From positions 1-64,000 of the forward strand of contig JAFADI010000236.1 in assembly GCA_023424965.1 (NCBI GenBank): a DNA stretch of 64,000 bases, written 5' to 3'. Of this stretch, positions 33,797 through 41,768 are shown piece after piece. How positions within the stretch are numbered: position 1 is the stretch's first letter; the number at the start of each line of letters is the position of its first letter. This DNA comes from Bacillota bacterium (GTDB taxonomy: Bacteria > Bacillota > Clostridia > Acetivibrionales > JAFADI01). The notes beneath the pieces are model-generated. The model made no database searches, was not told where the DNA came from, and saw only the letters and a program-made list of their open reading frames with translations. Both the position numbers and the translations under genes were made by a program.

Positions 33797-35026
33797 ATGA
33801 GCAAACAGGTTGTAGTGATAGGTGCCGGAGCCGCAGGGCTTATGGCGGCGGGGAAAGCCGCGGAGCTTGGAAAAGCGGTCAGCCTTGTGGAGAAAAACGA
33901 CAGAATCGGGAAGAAGCTGCTGATATCCGGCAAGGGAAGATGCAATATAACAAACAACACGGATATGGAAGGATTGATTGAAAATATTCCTGGCAACGGG
34001 AATTTTTTATATTCCGCTTTTTATACCTTTTCCAACGCGGACATTGTTGATTTTTTTGAAAAGCACCAGCTGCCCACCAAGGTGGAGCGGGGCGGAAGGA
34101 TATTTCCCCAGTCGGATAAGGCCAAGGATGTGGTGGATGCCCTCTGGAGGTATGTAAATAGAAACAGGGTCAGGCTTTTGCTTAAGTCGCCTGTAGAAAG
34201 TATACGCACAGTCAATGGAGAAGTGAAAGCCGTGGTTCTCAAAAACGGCGAACAGCTTGAATGCGATGCGGCCATCCTGGCTACGGGGGGAGCCTCCTAT
34301 CCCGGTACCGGTTCGACGGGTGACGGCTATGCCATTGCCCGCAGGCTGGGACACAGCATTGCAGCCCTGAAGCCCTCCCTTGTACCCCTGGTGGCGGAGG
34401 AATCCTGGGTCAAAGAGCTTCAGGGACTGTCACTGAAAAACATTTCCGTCACCATCCTCAATAAAAACCGGAAAAAGGTATATTCGGATTTCGGAGAAAT
34501 GCTCTTCACCCATTTCGGTGTGTCGGGACCCGTGATTTTAAGCGGCAGCAGGCATGTACTGGACTATAACTACAGGGATATAAAGCTTGTCATCGACCTG
34601 AAGCCCGCACTGTCGGAAGAAAAGCTGGACGAAAGGCTACAGCGGGATTTTGAAAAGTTCTCCAGGAAACAGTTCAAAAATGCCCTGGACGAGTTGCTGC
34701 CTCAAAAAATGATTCCTGTCATCATACGGCTTTCGGGAATTTCACCCGACAAATCCGTCAACCAGATTACCAGGGAAGAAAGACGCGGCCTCATAAGGCT
34801 TTTGAAAAATCTTGAAATAACCATCACCGGTTCAAGGCCTATCGAGGAAGCCATTGTCACCGCGGGAGGGGTTTCCACCGATGAAATCAATCCCTCCACC
34901 ATGGAATCCAAGCTTATCAAAGGGCTTTATTTTGCCGGGGAACTGATCGATGTGGACGCCTATACGGGAGGTTTCAACCTCACCATTGCCTTTTCCACGG
35001 GCTATCTGGCCGGGATCAACTGCTGA
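33797..35026 (+). CDS. HI0933-like FAD-dependent oxidoreductase (BaiN/YhiN type)
   Basis: The 409-residue flavoprotein begins with the FAD-binding VVIGAGAAGLMAAGKAAELG, carries the HI0933 marks GKGRCNITNN, ATGGASYPGTGSTGDGY and the C-terminal TAGGVSTDEINP, FAGELIDVDAYTGGFNL. The substrate of most family members is unknown; one relative (BaiN) acts on bile acids, which need not apply here. It lies 29 bases after the phosphatase gene and in the RpiR unit, and in other clostridia it commonly lies upstream of cmk, as here. Confidence 0.9.
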   Translation: MSKQVVVIGAGAAGLMAAGKAAELGKAVSLVEKNDRIGKKLLISGKGRCNITNNTDMEGLIENIPGNGNFLYSAFYTFSNADIVDFFEKHQLPTKVERGGRIFPQSDKAKDVVDALWRYVNRNRVRLLLKSPVESIRTVNGEVKAVVLKNGEQLECDAAILATGGASYPGTGSTGDGYAIARRLGHSIAALKPSLVPLVAEESWVKELQGLSLKNISVTILNKNRKKVYSDFGEMLFTHFGVSGPVILSGSRHVLDYNYRDIKLVIDLKPALSEEKLDERLQRDFEKFSRKQFKNALDELLPQKMIPVIIRLSGISPDKSVNQITREERRGLIRLLKNLEITITGSRPIEEAIVTAGGVSTDEINPSTMESKLIKGLYFAGELIDVDAYTGGFNLTIAFSTGYLAGINC

Positions 35027-35085
35027 CGGCAGACCTTCAAACCAAACTCCCGGCGTATTTTTTTGCTCCCTTACGCATATTATTT

Positions 35086-35129
35086 AGGAGGCTGGAAAAA
35101 GGACCATCTTATTTTCACAGCCTCCTTTA
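35086..35129 (+). terminator. terminator-like hairpin after the flavoprotein gene
   Basis: AGGAGGCTG (35086-35094) pairs with CAGCCTCCT (35118-35126) over a 23-base loop, with only TTT after it. The weak T run lowers confidence. Confidence 0.55.
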
Positions 35130-35202
35130 AAAGCCTTCAAACGGGGAATAATTATAGGGAACTTTATTTTAACCGTTCCCATGATATGCGGGGTGGCAAT
35201 TG

Positions 35203-35697
35203 ATGAAATTTATCGTGTTTAAAGCTAATACCAGGGGCAAACAGCCAAACAAAAGGGACTATCGGCTCAGCTTTGAAAGGCTGCTCTTTATCCTTTTCAT
35301 TTTAACCTTTTCGCTTTTGATTATCATCCAGACGGCGCTCATCAATCCCTCGACGAGAACCTTCCTTACCTCCGACAGCGAGCTCGAAGGAACTCCCATG
35401 GGGGTCGAGGAATTTTTTTATGAAGAAGGCAGTGTTTCCCTGAGCCTGCTGGGAGAGGAGCCTAACCCGGAACTAAAAGTACTGGTCAATGGAGAAGCCG
35501 TTGCCGCTTTTGACGAGATGCTGATAAGCGTTGACGTCAAGGACGGGGATGTGGTGGAAATTGACGGAAGCTCCTCGGGAACGGGTGCCGGTGTAGAGGT
35601 GGTTTCAAAGAGCGACAACATAAAAACCCAATGTGTGGGCAAAAAGGTGAGTGTGAAAGGAAATATCAAAAAAGTGACGGACATCAATATTGATTAA
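35203..35697 (+). CDS. unrecognised single-span membrane protein
   Basis: The 164-residue product has a basic cytosolic start, one membrane helix (about 27-46) and an acidic, beta-strand-like outer domain with alternating hydrophobic residues and a final VKGNIKKVTDINID. GGGGTGG lies 6 bases before ATG 35203; the TTG at 35200 is an alternative. I know no family name. It sits between the flavoprotein and hutP genes, ahead of a promoter, and may be a separate transcript. A domain of this shape could be a carbohydrate- or protein-binding anchor, but that is speculation. Confidence 0.65.
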   Translation: MKFIVFKANTRGKQPNKRDYRLSFERLLFILFILTFSLLIIIQTALINPSTRTFLTSDSELEGTPMGVEEFFYEEGSVSLSLLGEEPNPELKVLVNGEAVAAFDEMLISVDVKDGDVVEIDGSSSGTGAGVEVVSKSDNIKTQCVGKKVSVKGNIKKVTDINID

Positions 35698-35731
35698 GGG
35701 CAATCAGGGACTTAAAATCGATAATATTCTG

Positions 35732-35760
35732 TTGTTTTGGACCCGTTCATCTTATATAAT
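35732..35760 (+). promoter_or_regulatory. promoter of hutP-aroH-cmk-plsC-ispH/rpsA
   Basis: TTGTTT (35732-35737) and a perfect TATAAT (35755-35760) are 17 bases apart and 35 bases before hutP. No terminator occurs until 40.02 kb, so this one promoter may serve five genes. Confidence 0.68.
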
Positions 35761-35794
35761 GTAAATTATACATAAAATACTATTTGGAGAAATT

Positions 35795-36229
35795 ATGAAT
35801 AAAACGGATGAAGGCCACAGGAACTACGGAAGCAAGGAGATCGCAAGCGCGGCCATAAGGCTTGCCCTGACCACCGACCGGCAGGATGAAAAGCTGCTCC
35901 AGGGAGAGTACGCAAAGACCGGCATCCATACGGCGGCGGTGGATTATGGCGGCGAATTTATCAATTCTGTCATGAAGATCATTGAGCGGGCTGTCGTATC
36001 CTCAAAAAGAGAGGGTGTCATTTCCGACAGTCATGCTGAAGAGGGGGCTGTGGCGGGAGCCACACGGGAAGCCCTGTCCCAGATTATGCCCAAAGCGCTG
36101 GGCCTGAATGTGGGCGGGAAAATAGGCATCGCAAGAAACAGGGACCACATCAGTGTGGCCATTTTCTTTGGGATTGGACTGCTTCACCTCAATGAAGTTT
36201 CAATAGGATTGGGCCACAGGGTGGTATAA
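35795..36229 (+). CDS. hutP: HutP family RNA-binding antiterminator
   Basis: HutP of Bacillus binds RNA with histidine and metal ions to antiterminate the hut operon. This 144-residue protein has the clostridial HutP pattern: GSKEIASAAIRLALTT, AVDYGGEFINSVMKIIERAV, the histidine region SHAEEGAVAGATREA and the C-terminal LNEVSIGLGHRVV. No histidine-use gene lies nearby; aroH and cmk follow, a neighbourhood also seen in other clostridia as far as I recall. Its RNA target and ligand here are therefore open. GGAG precedes the ATG. Confidence 0.8.
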   Translation: MNKTDEGHRNYGSKEIASAAIRLALTTDRQDEKLLQGEYAKTGIHTAAVDYGGEFINSVMKIIERAVVSSKREGVISDSHAEEGAVAGATREALSQIMPKALGLNVGGKIGIARNRDHISVAIFFGIGLLHLNEVSIGLGHRVV

Positions 36230-36265
36230 TATGAATAGAGAATGGTAGCATGGAGGTAGGATGTG

Positions 36266-36637
36266 ATGGTCAGAGCTGTCAGAGGCGCTGTAACGGTAGA
36301 AAACAACGATGCAAACGAAATCATTGAAGAGACAAGGCGCCTGCTTGAGGAGATTTCAAATCAGAACGAGCTTTTACAGGAAGAACTAATCAGTGTTATT
36401 TTTACCGTCACCAGAGATTTGAATGCCGCGTTCCCCGCGGTAGCAGCCAGGCAAATGGGCTGGACAAGCATCGCACTTATGTGCATGAGTGAAATTGACG
36501 TTCCGGGAAGCCTGGAAAAATGCATCCGGGTGCTTGTACATTTTAATACGGATAAAAAGAATGAAGAAATAAAGCATATCTATTTGAAAGAAGCAAAAAT
36601 TTTAAGGCCGGACCTCAGAGGAGCCGAAGAAGAATAA
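36266..36637 (+). CDS. aroH: chorismate mutase, AroH class
   Basis: AroH rearranges chorismate to prephenate on the way to phenylalanine and tyrosine. The 123-residue monofunctional trimeric-type enzyme begins VRAVRGAVTVE and has the active-site pattern around LISVIFTVTRDLNAAFPAVAARQ and the C-terminal LRPDL. ATG 36266 follows GGAGGT by 8 bases; a GTG at 36263 is in frame just before. It is placed between hutP and cmk in one operon. Confidence 0.92.
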   Translation: MVRAVRGAVTVENNDANEIIEETRRLLEEISNQNELLQEELISVIFTVTRDLNAAFPAVAARQMGWTSIALMCMSEIDVPGSLEKCIRVLVHFNTDKKNEEIKHIYLKEAKILRPDLRGAEEE

Positions 36638-36655
36638 CTGATGTGAAGAGCGTGG

Positions 36656-37333
36656 GTGAGGAATTTGTCAAAAATAAGCATAGCAATCGACGGACCGGCG
36701 GGAGCCGGAAAAAGTACAATCGCCAAAATTGTTTCGAGGTCACTGGGAATCATCTATCTTGATACGGGAGCCATGTACAGGGCGGTGGCCTTAAAGGCCA
36801 TAAGAAAAGGTGTGGACACCCTTGACAGGGAAAAACTTGCTTCCCTGGTAAAGGACATCAATATCAGAATCGTCCATAATGGGGATGAACAGCAGATTTT
36901 TCTGGACGGCGAAGATGTCAGCGAGAAAATCCGCACCCCGGAGGTCTCCATAGGTGCGTCCAACGTAGGTACCATTCCGGAAGTGAGGATGAAAATGGTG
37001 GAGCTGCAAAGGTCCATCGCAGCCCAGAATAGCGTTGTCATGGACGGCCGGGATATTGGAACCTATGTTTTGCCCGATGCGGATTTTAAATTTTTTCTTA
37101 CGGCCTCCCTGGAGGAGAGGGCAAAACGGAGGTTTAACGAGCAGCAGGAAAGAGGCTTGCAGGATGTGTGCTTTGAAGAAGTGCTGAAGGATATGGACTA
37201 CAGGGATAAAAATGACAGCAGCAGGGCTTTTGCTCCGTTATGCAAGGCCGAGGATGCTATTTTGCTGGATACCACGGACTTAAACATAGAACAGGTAGCA
37301 GATAAAATATTGTCTTACGCAGGTGGGTATTGA
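36656..37333 (+). CDS. cmk: cytidylate kinase
   Basis: Cmk phosphorylates CMP and dCMP. The 225-residue protein has the P-loop IDGPAGAGKSTIAK, the CMP-binding insert with LDTGAMYRAV, and the conserved MDGRDIGTYVLPDADFKFFLTA. It probably starts at GTG 36656, with GAAGAG upstream, though TTG 36665 is possible. Its stop overlaps the plsC start (TGATG). The order cmk-plsC-ispH/rpsA is a widespread clostridial arrangement. Confidence 0.95.
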   Translation: MRNLSKISIAIDGPAGAGKSTIAKIVSRSLGIIYLDTGAMYRAVALKAIRKGVDTLDREKLASLVKDINIRIVHNGDEQQIFLDGEDVSEKIRTPEVSIGASNVGTIPEVRMKMVELQRSIAAQNSVVMDGRDIGTYVLPDADFKFFLTASLEERAKRRFNEQQERGLQDVCFEEVLKDMDYRDKNDSSRAFAPLCKAEDAILLDTTDLNIEQVADKILSYAGGY

Positions 37334-37941
37334 TGGTTGCTTTGATGAAATTTCTTTTCGGGGTCTTTTCAGGACTGTTTTACAGGGTCGAATTGAGAGG
37401 CCGGGAAAACATACCGGAGAAAGGTGCGGCAATTCTTTGCGCAAACCATTTGTCCGAGACGGATATGTTTTTTATCGGCTACAGGATAAAAAGGCTTGTC
37501 CGGTGGATGGCAAAAGAGGAACTTTTCAGAATTCCCCTGGTGGGCTTTGTGATAAAAAAAGTGGGTGCCTTCCCCATTAAAAGGGGGACGGCGGATGTGG
37601 ACTCAATCAAAACGGCTCTAAAGCTCCTGGAAGAGGGACACATTGTGGGGATTTTCCCTGAAGGCAGCAGAACCAGGGGGAAAGCCGAAAAAAAGGCCAA
37701 GGTCAAACGGGGCGCAGTGACCCTTGCCATGAAAGCGGAGGTCCCCATCATACCGGTGGCAATCGACTCCAGCTACAAGCCTTTCAGCAAGGTAAAGGTC
37801 ATTTTCGGCGAACCTTTTGAACTGGAGCCCTATACGGAAAAAAAGTACACCAATGAGGAAATGTTGGAAAAAACCCGGAATATAATGGCAAGAGTATATC
37901 ACCTGTTGGAGGAAGATGCCCATGGAAATTATCGTTGCTAA
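37333..37941 (+). CDS. plsC: 1-acyl-glycerol-3-phosphate acyltransferase
   Basis: PlsC adds the second acyl chain to form phosphatidic acid at the membrane. The 202-residue protein has an N-terminal hydrophobic segment, the catalytic NHLSETDMF (NHx4D) motif, the substrate motif FPEGSRTRG and a third block VPIIPVAID. Its ATG overlaps the cmk stop by one base, and its end overlaps the next gene by 20 bases, so all three are translationally linked. Family assignment is secure. Confidence 0.93.
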   Translation: MVALMKFLFGVFSGLFYRVELRGRENIPEKGAAILCANHLSETDMFFIGYRIKRLVRWMAKEELFRIPLVGFVIKKVGAFPIKRGTADVDSIKTALKLLEEGHIVGIFPEGSRTRGKAEKKAKVKRGAVTLAMKAEVPIIPVAIDSSYKPFSKVKVIFGEPFELEPYTEKKYTNEEMLEKTRNIMARVYHLLEEDAHGNYRC

Positions 37942-40006
37942 GACAGCAGGCTTTTGCTTCGGAGTGAGCAACGCCGTCAAGAAAACATACCAGCTCCTGG
38001 ACAGGACCCCCGGACAGCTCTACACCTTTGGTCCCATCATTCATAACGATCAGGTAGTAAATGAATTGTGTTCAAAAGGAGTAAAAATCGCTCAAACTGT
38101 AGATGATATAGATGAGACGGGATGCGTGGTCATCCGGGCTCACGGAGTGGGGCCCGCGGTGTATGAGGAGCTGGGCCGGAAAAGCATTGAAGTGGTAGAT
38201 GGCACCTGTCCCGATGTGAAGAAAATCCACAAGCTGGTAAATGAAAAATACAGGGAAGGCTATCAAATCGTGATCGTCGGGGATAAAAACCACCCGGAAG
38301 TCATCGGCATCAACGGCTGGTGCGACAATACGGCATTCATTGCGGAAAACACAGAGGATATCGATGAATTTTCCTCGAAAATTTCGAATAAACCCATCTG
38401 TGTTGTGGCACAAACGACAATTACCTCTGAAAAGTGGCAAACAATTAATGAATATTTAAATAAAGTGTTTGAAAATATAATAAAGTTTGATACAATATGT
38501 AATGCAACAAGCAGACGTCAGAATGAAGCAGCGGAAATAGCAAAAGATGTAGATTTTATGGTAGTCGTTGGCAGTAAGCACAGTTCAAACACCCGCAAGT
38601 TGTTTGAAATATGTAAAAACTATTGCAAGGAAACCTATAACATCGAAACATCAGGTGATTTACCACCGATGGACATAAAAAAAATCAAAAAAGTTGGTAT
38701 CACTGCCGGGGCTTCAACACCGGACTGGATAATCAAGGAGGTCATAGAAAAAATGAGCGAATTTAATATACAGGAGAATGAAATGAGCTTCAAAGAAGCC
38801 TTTGAAAGTTCTCTTGTAACACTGCAGACAGGTCAGATTGTAAAAGGAAAAATCATTGGCTACAACAATGCTGAAGTATTTGTTGACATGGGATTCAAAT
38901 CCGATGGAATAATCCCGATTGAAGAATTTTCCGATGACCCGGATTTCAAACCAGAAACCTCCCTTAAGGTTGGCGAAGAAGTTGAAGTTTTTGTCGTTAG
39001 AGTTAACGATGGTGAAGGTAATGTGGTCTTATCAAAGAAGAAGGTTGATTCCCTGAAAAATTGGGATAAAATAGAGGAAGCTTTGGAAAACAAGACTCCG
39101 GTAAAGGCCAAGATTACCGAAGTTGTCAACGGCGGCGTGATTGCAACCTCCGGGGGCTTGAGGATATTCATACCTGCATCCCAGGTCAGCGACCGGTTTG
39201 TGAAGGACTTGAGCGAGTTCAACAAGCAGGTTGTCAATGTGAGGATTCTCGAAATAAACAAGCAGAAGAGAAAGATCGTGGGTTCGGTCAGAGCCATTCT
39301 CGCAGAGGAAAAAGGCCGCCTGTCCAGCCAGATCTGGGAAAATATCGAAATCGGCAAAAAGTATGACGGCGTTGTAAAGAGCCTTACGGATTTCGGAGCA
39401 TTTGTGGACATCGGCGGAGTAGACGGTTTGATCCATGTTTCCGAATTGGCGTGGACAAAGGTCAAACACCCCTCTGAGGTGCTTAAGGTGGGAGACAAGG
39501 TCAGTGTGACCATTCTGGAGTTCGACAAGGAAAAGAGCCGGATTTCTCTCGGATACAGAAAGGCCGAAGATAATCCGTGGTTCAGCGCTGCTGAAAAATA
39601 TAAGGTTGGAGAAGTAGTAAAAGGCAAGGTGGTACGTCTTGTACCCTTTGGGGCTTTTGTAGAACTGGAGAAAGGCATTGACGCCCTTGTTCACATTTCC
39701 CAGATCTCCAGCGTAAGAATCGGAAAGCCCGGGGACGTTCTCCAGGTTGGACAGGAAGTGGAAGCCAAGGTTACCGAGTTTAATGGGGAAGCAAAGAAAA
39801 TAGGCCTCAGCATTAAGGAAGTTGCGCCCATCGATCCGCCTTCCAAGCAGGAGGAAAAAACTGAAGAGGCAAAGCCTGCTGAAGCTGGTACCGGGGAAGA
39901 AACGAAAGTTGAAGCTGAAGAAGTTATCCCCAGCGAACACAAGGAAGACATGTCCATCAACATCGGAGACCTGATCGGAGATAAGATTGAAGACCTGAAA
40001 GATTAA
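37922..40006 (+). CDS. ispH: IspH reductase fused to ribosomal protein S1
   Basis: One 694-residue protein joins two functions. Residues 1 to about 280 are IspH (4-hydroxy-3-methylbut-2-enyl diphosphate reductase), the last step of the MEP isoprenoid pathway, with iron-sulfur cysteines C12 (TAGFCFGV), the one in VDGTCPDV and the one in CNATSRRQ. Then follow four S1 RNA-binding domains (about 301-370, 389-460, 478-545, 562-630) and an acidic tail. This fusion is known in Clostridia. ATG 37922 is chosen for its spacing from GGAGG; ATG 37916 is an alternative. A terminator follows. Confidence 0.95.
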   Translation: MEIIVAKTAGFCFGVSNAVKKTYQLLDRTPGQLYTFGPIIHNDQVVNELCSKGVKIAQTVDDIDETGCVVIRAHGVGPAVYEELGRKSIEVVDGTCPDVKKIHKLVNEKYREGYQIVIVGDKNHPEVIGINGWCDNTAFIAENTEDIDEFSSKISNKPICVVAQTTITSEKWQTINEYLNKVFENIIKFDTICNATSRRQNEAAEIAKDVDFMVVVGSKHSSNTRKLFEICKNYCKETYNIETSGDLPPMDIKKIKKVGITAGASTPDWIIKEVIEKMSEFNIQENEMSFKEAFESSLVTLQTGQIVKGKIIGYNNAEVFVDMGFKSDGIIPIEEFSDDPDFKPETSLKVGEEVEVFVVRVNDGEGNVVLSKKKVDSLKNWDKIEEALENKTPVKAKITEVVNGGVIATSGGLRIFIPASQVSDRFVKDLSEFNKQVVNVRILEINKQKRKIVGSVRAILAEEKGRLSSQIWENIEIGKKYDGVVKSLTDFGAFVDIGGVDGLIHVSELAWTKVKHPSEVLKVGDKVSVTILEFDKEKSRISLGYRKAEDNPWFSAAEKYKVGEVVKGKVVRLVPFGAFVELEKGIDALVHISQISSVRIGKPGDVLQVGQEVEAKVTEFNGEAKKIGLSIKEVAPIDPPSKQEEKTEEAKPAEAGTGEETKVEAEEVIPSEHKEDMSINIGDLIGDKIEDLKD

Positions 40007-40022
40007 ATCTGCAAAAACTGAG

Positions 40023-40050
40023 GGGACACTTTATGAGTGTCCCTTTTTTT
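40023..40050 (+). terminator. terminator after ispH/rpsA
   Basis: GGGACACT (40023-40030) pairs with AGTGTCCC (40036-40043) over a 5-base loop, followed by seven T. Confidence 0.93.
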
Positions 40051-40144
40051 CAGCGTTACAGCATGCTTGTGTGATTTATATTCCGGCGGCGCAAGGGGAG
40101 GAATGTACCGCTTTGCCGGCCTGCCGACAATGGAGGTTAACTTG

Positions 40145-40918
40145 ATGGATTATGAGGGGTTTAAAAAAGAAATACATGCAATGACAAGCCTTGATCTTAA
40201 CAGCTACAAGGAAAAGCAGATGAAGAGAAGGATTGACTCGCTTATCGCCAAAAACGGCATTTCCGGGTATACGGACTATGTAAAGGCATTGAGGGTCGAC
40301 AAGGCTCTCTATAACGAATTTATCAACTATCTGACAATCAATGTTTCGGAGTTCTACCGGAATCCCGAGCAGTGGGAAGTGCTTGAAAGAGACATCCTGC
40401 CCTTGCTGCTGCAGAAATCAAAGTCTCTCAAAATATGGAGTTCGGCTTGCTCCACCGGGGATGAACCTTATACCCTTGTGATGGTCCTCAATAAATTTAT
40501 GCCTTTGAACGCCATCAAAATCATCGCATCGGACATCGACAAGGGGGCGCTGGAAAAGGCCCATGCCGGCGTTTATACCTCAAAAAGCGTGGAAAATCTG
40601 CCGAAGGCATACCTGGACAAGTACTTCACCCGGACAGGGGATTTGTTCACCATAAAAAGCGAAGTAAAGAACTGTGTCAGCTTCAAGCAGCACAACCTGC
40701 TGAGAGACAGTTATCCGGACAACTGCGACCTGATTGTCTGCAGGAACGTACTGATTTATTTTACGGAAGAGGCCAAAAATGAAATTTATAAAAAGTTCAA
40801 TACTTCCCTGAAAAATGAAGGTATCTTGTTTGTGGGGAGTACGGAACAGATCATCCTTTGCAACAAATTCAACTTCAAGCCCTTACGGACCTTTTTCTAC
40901 GTAAAAGACAAGGAGTAA
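40145..40918 (+). CDS. cheR: CheR-type protein-glutamate methyltransferase
   Basis: CheR methylates glutamates on chemoreceptors to tune chemotaxis. The 257-residue protein has the N-terminal helical CheR domain (MDYEGFKKEIHAMTSLDL) and a C-terminal SAM-binding domain with WSSACSTGDEPYTL near 98-111, DIDKGAL, and the conserved CRNVLIYF. ATG 40145 follows GGAGG by 8 bases; in-frame starts further upstream fall within the preceding terminator and are unlikely. No other chemotaxis gene is nearby, so it is an orphan CheR and may be part of a distant pathway. Confidence 0.9.
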   Translation: MDYEGFKKEIHAMTSLDLNSYKEKQMKRRIDSLIAKNGISGYTDYVKALRVDKALYNEFINYLTINVSEFYRNPEQWEVLERDILPLLLQKSKSLKIWSSACSTGDEPYTLVMVLNKFMPLNAIKIIASDIDKGALEKAHAGVYTSKSVENLPKAYLDKYFTRTGDLFTIKSEVKNCVSFKQHNLLRDSYPDNCDLIVCRNVLIYFTEEAKNEIYKKFNTSLKNEGILFVGSTEQIILCNKFNFKPLRTFFYVKDKE

Positions 40919-40934
40919 CGAATACAAATAAAAA

Positions 40935-40969
40935 AAGGCAAAACAAAAGCGATACCCGAAGGTATCGCT
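40935..40969 (-). terminator. terminator of tRNA-Leu
   Basis: On the minus strand AGCGATACC (40961-40969) pairs with GGTATCGCT (40948-40956) over the loop TTCG, followed by TTTTGTTTTG. It begins exactly at the encoded CCA end of the tRNA. Confidence 0.85.
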
Positions 40970-41056
40970 GGTGCGAGAGAGGGGATTTGAACCCCTACAC
41001 ACCCGAAGTGCTCTAGAACCTGAATCTAGCGTGTCTGCCAGTTCCACCACTCTCGC
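40969..41056 (-). tRNA. tRNA-Leu (CAG anticodon)
   Basis: The 88-base minus-strand gene has the acceptor GCGAGAG/CTCTCGC, an A discriminator and encoded CCA, a long variable arm typical of a class II tRNA, and the anticodon arm CTAGA/TCTAG with loop TTCAGGT, giving CAG. It decodes CUG. Confidence 0.95.
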
Positions 41057-41137
41057 AAATCTGATGCATGAGTTATTATACTAGAAAAGTTTCATGATTG
41101 CAAGTGGTAATTTATTTATTTTTTTTGGAGGACGCTA

Positions 41138-41677
41138 ATGATATCCGAACTCTTATCAAATGACAGAATCATAAAAAGTTTGAAACAACTCCTTGATGCC
41201 TGTGCCGCAAAAAGCGGAGTGGAAATAGTGAGCATGGTGTTGTACGGTTCCAAGGCCAAGGGAGACAGAAATTCACAGAACGATTATGATATTATGCTGC
41301 TGCTGAAGGATGGAACAGCCCTTGCCAATTTTATAAGGTTTAATGAGGCTTTAAAAATTGAAATCATCAAGGAAAAACTGCTGCAGGTTAAATTTCTCAC
41401 CTATACGCCTGACACTTTTGAAGATATCATGTATAATGACAGTACGGTGGGTACTTATTTTTACATCATCTGTAAAGAGAACCTCATCCTTTACGACAAA
41501 TTTGGAGCCTTTTCAGCCATCAAGGAAAAATTGCAGAGGAATGAAAGAAAAGATGAAGAGGAATTCCTCATGCAGTGCATTGAGTTTGCCAGAATGATGG
41601 GCTCTGAAAAGTGGGAAAGAAAATGGGAAAAGGCGCTCATGCAGTACCGGTATTTTAAAAAAAGACGAACTACATAA
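41138..41677 (+). CDS. nucleotidyltransferase domain protein (MNT-like)
   Basis: The 179-residue protein has the minimal nucleotidyltransferase signature GSKAKGDRNSQNDYDI at about residues 38-53, with the two aspartates of the DxD-type metal site, and a helical C-terminal part ending very basic (KKRRTT). Proteins of this fold act as antitoxins with HEPN partners or as tRNA or antibiotic transferases, but no HEPN gene is next to it. GGAGGA precedes the ATG. It is a single gene with its own terminator. Substrate unknown. Confidence 0.8.
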   Translation: MISELLSNDRIIKSLKQLLDACAAKSGVEIVSMVLYGSKAKGDRNSQNDYDIMLLLKDGTALANFIRFNEALKIEIIKEKLLQVKFLTYTPDTFEDIMYNDSTVGTYFYIICKENLILYDKFGAFSAIKEKLQRNERKDEEEFLMQCIEFARMMGSEKWERKWEKALMQYRYFKKRRTT

Positions 41678-41716
41678 AGATATTTAATGTATTTTTAGTT
41701 TAAATGTCTTTTTTTT
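41676..41716 (+). terminator. terminator after the nucleotidyltransferase gene
   Basis: AAAGATATTTAA (41676-41687) pairs with TTAAATGTCTTT (41700-41711) with one T-G wobble, followed by more T. It starts at the gene's stop codon. Confidence 0.82.
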
Positions 41717-41768
41717 CGTCATAAACTATTACATAAGGTCAGGGAAGCTGTATAACGGAGGGGTAACA

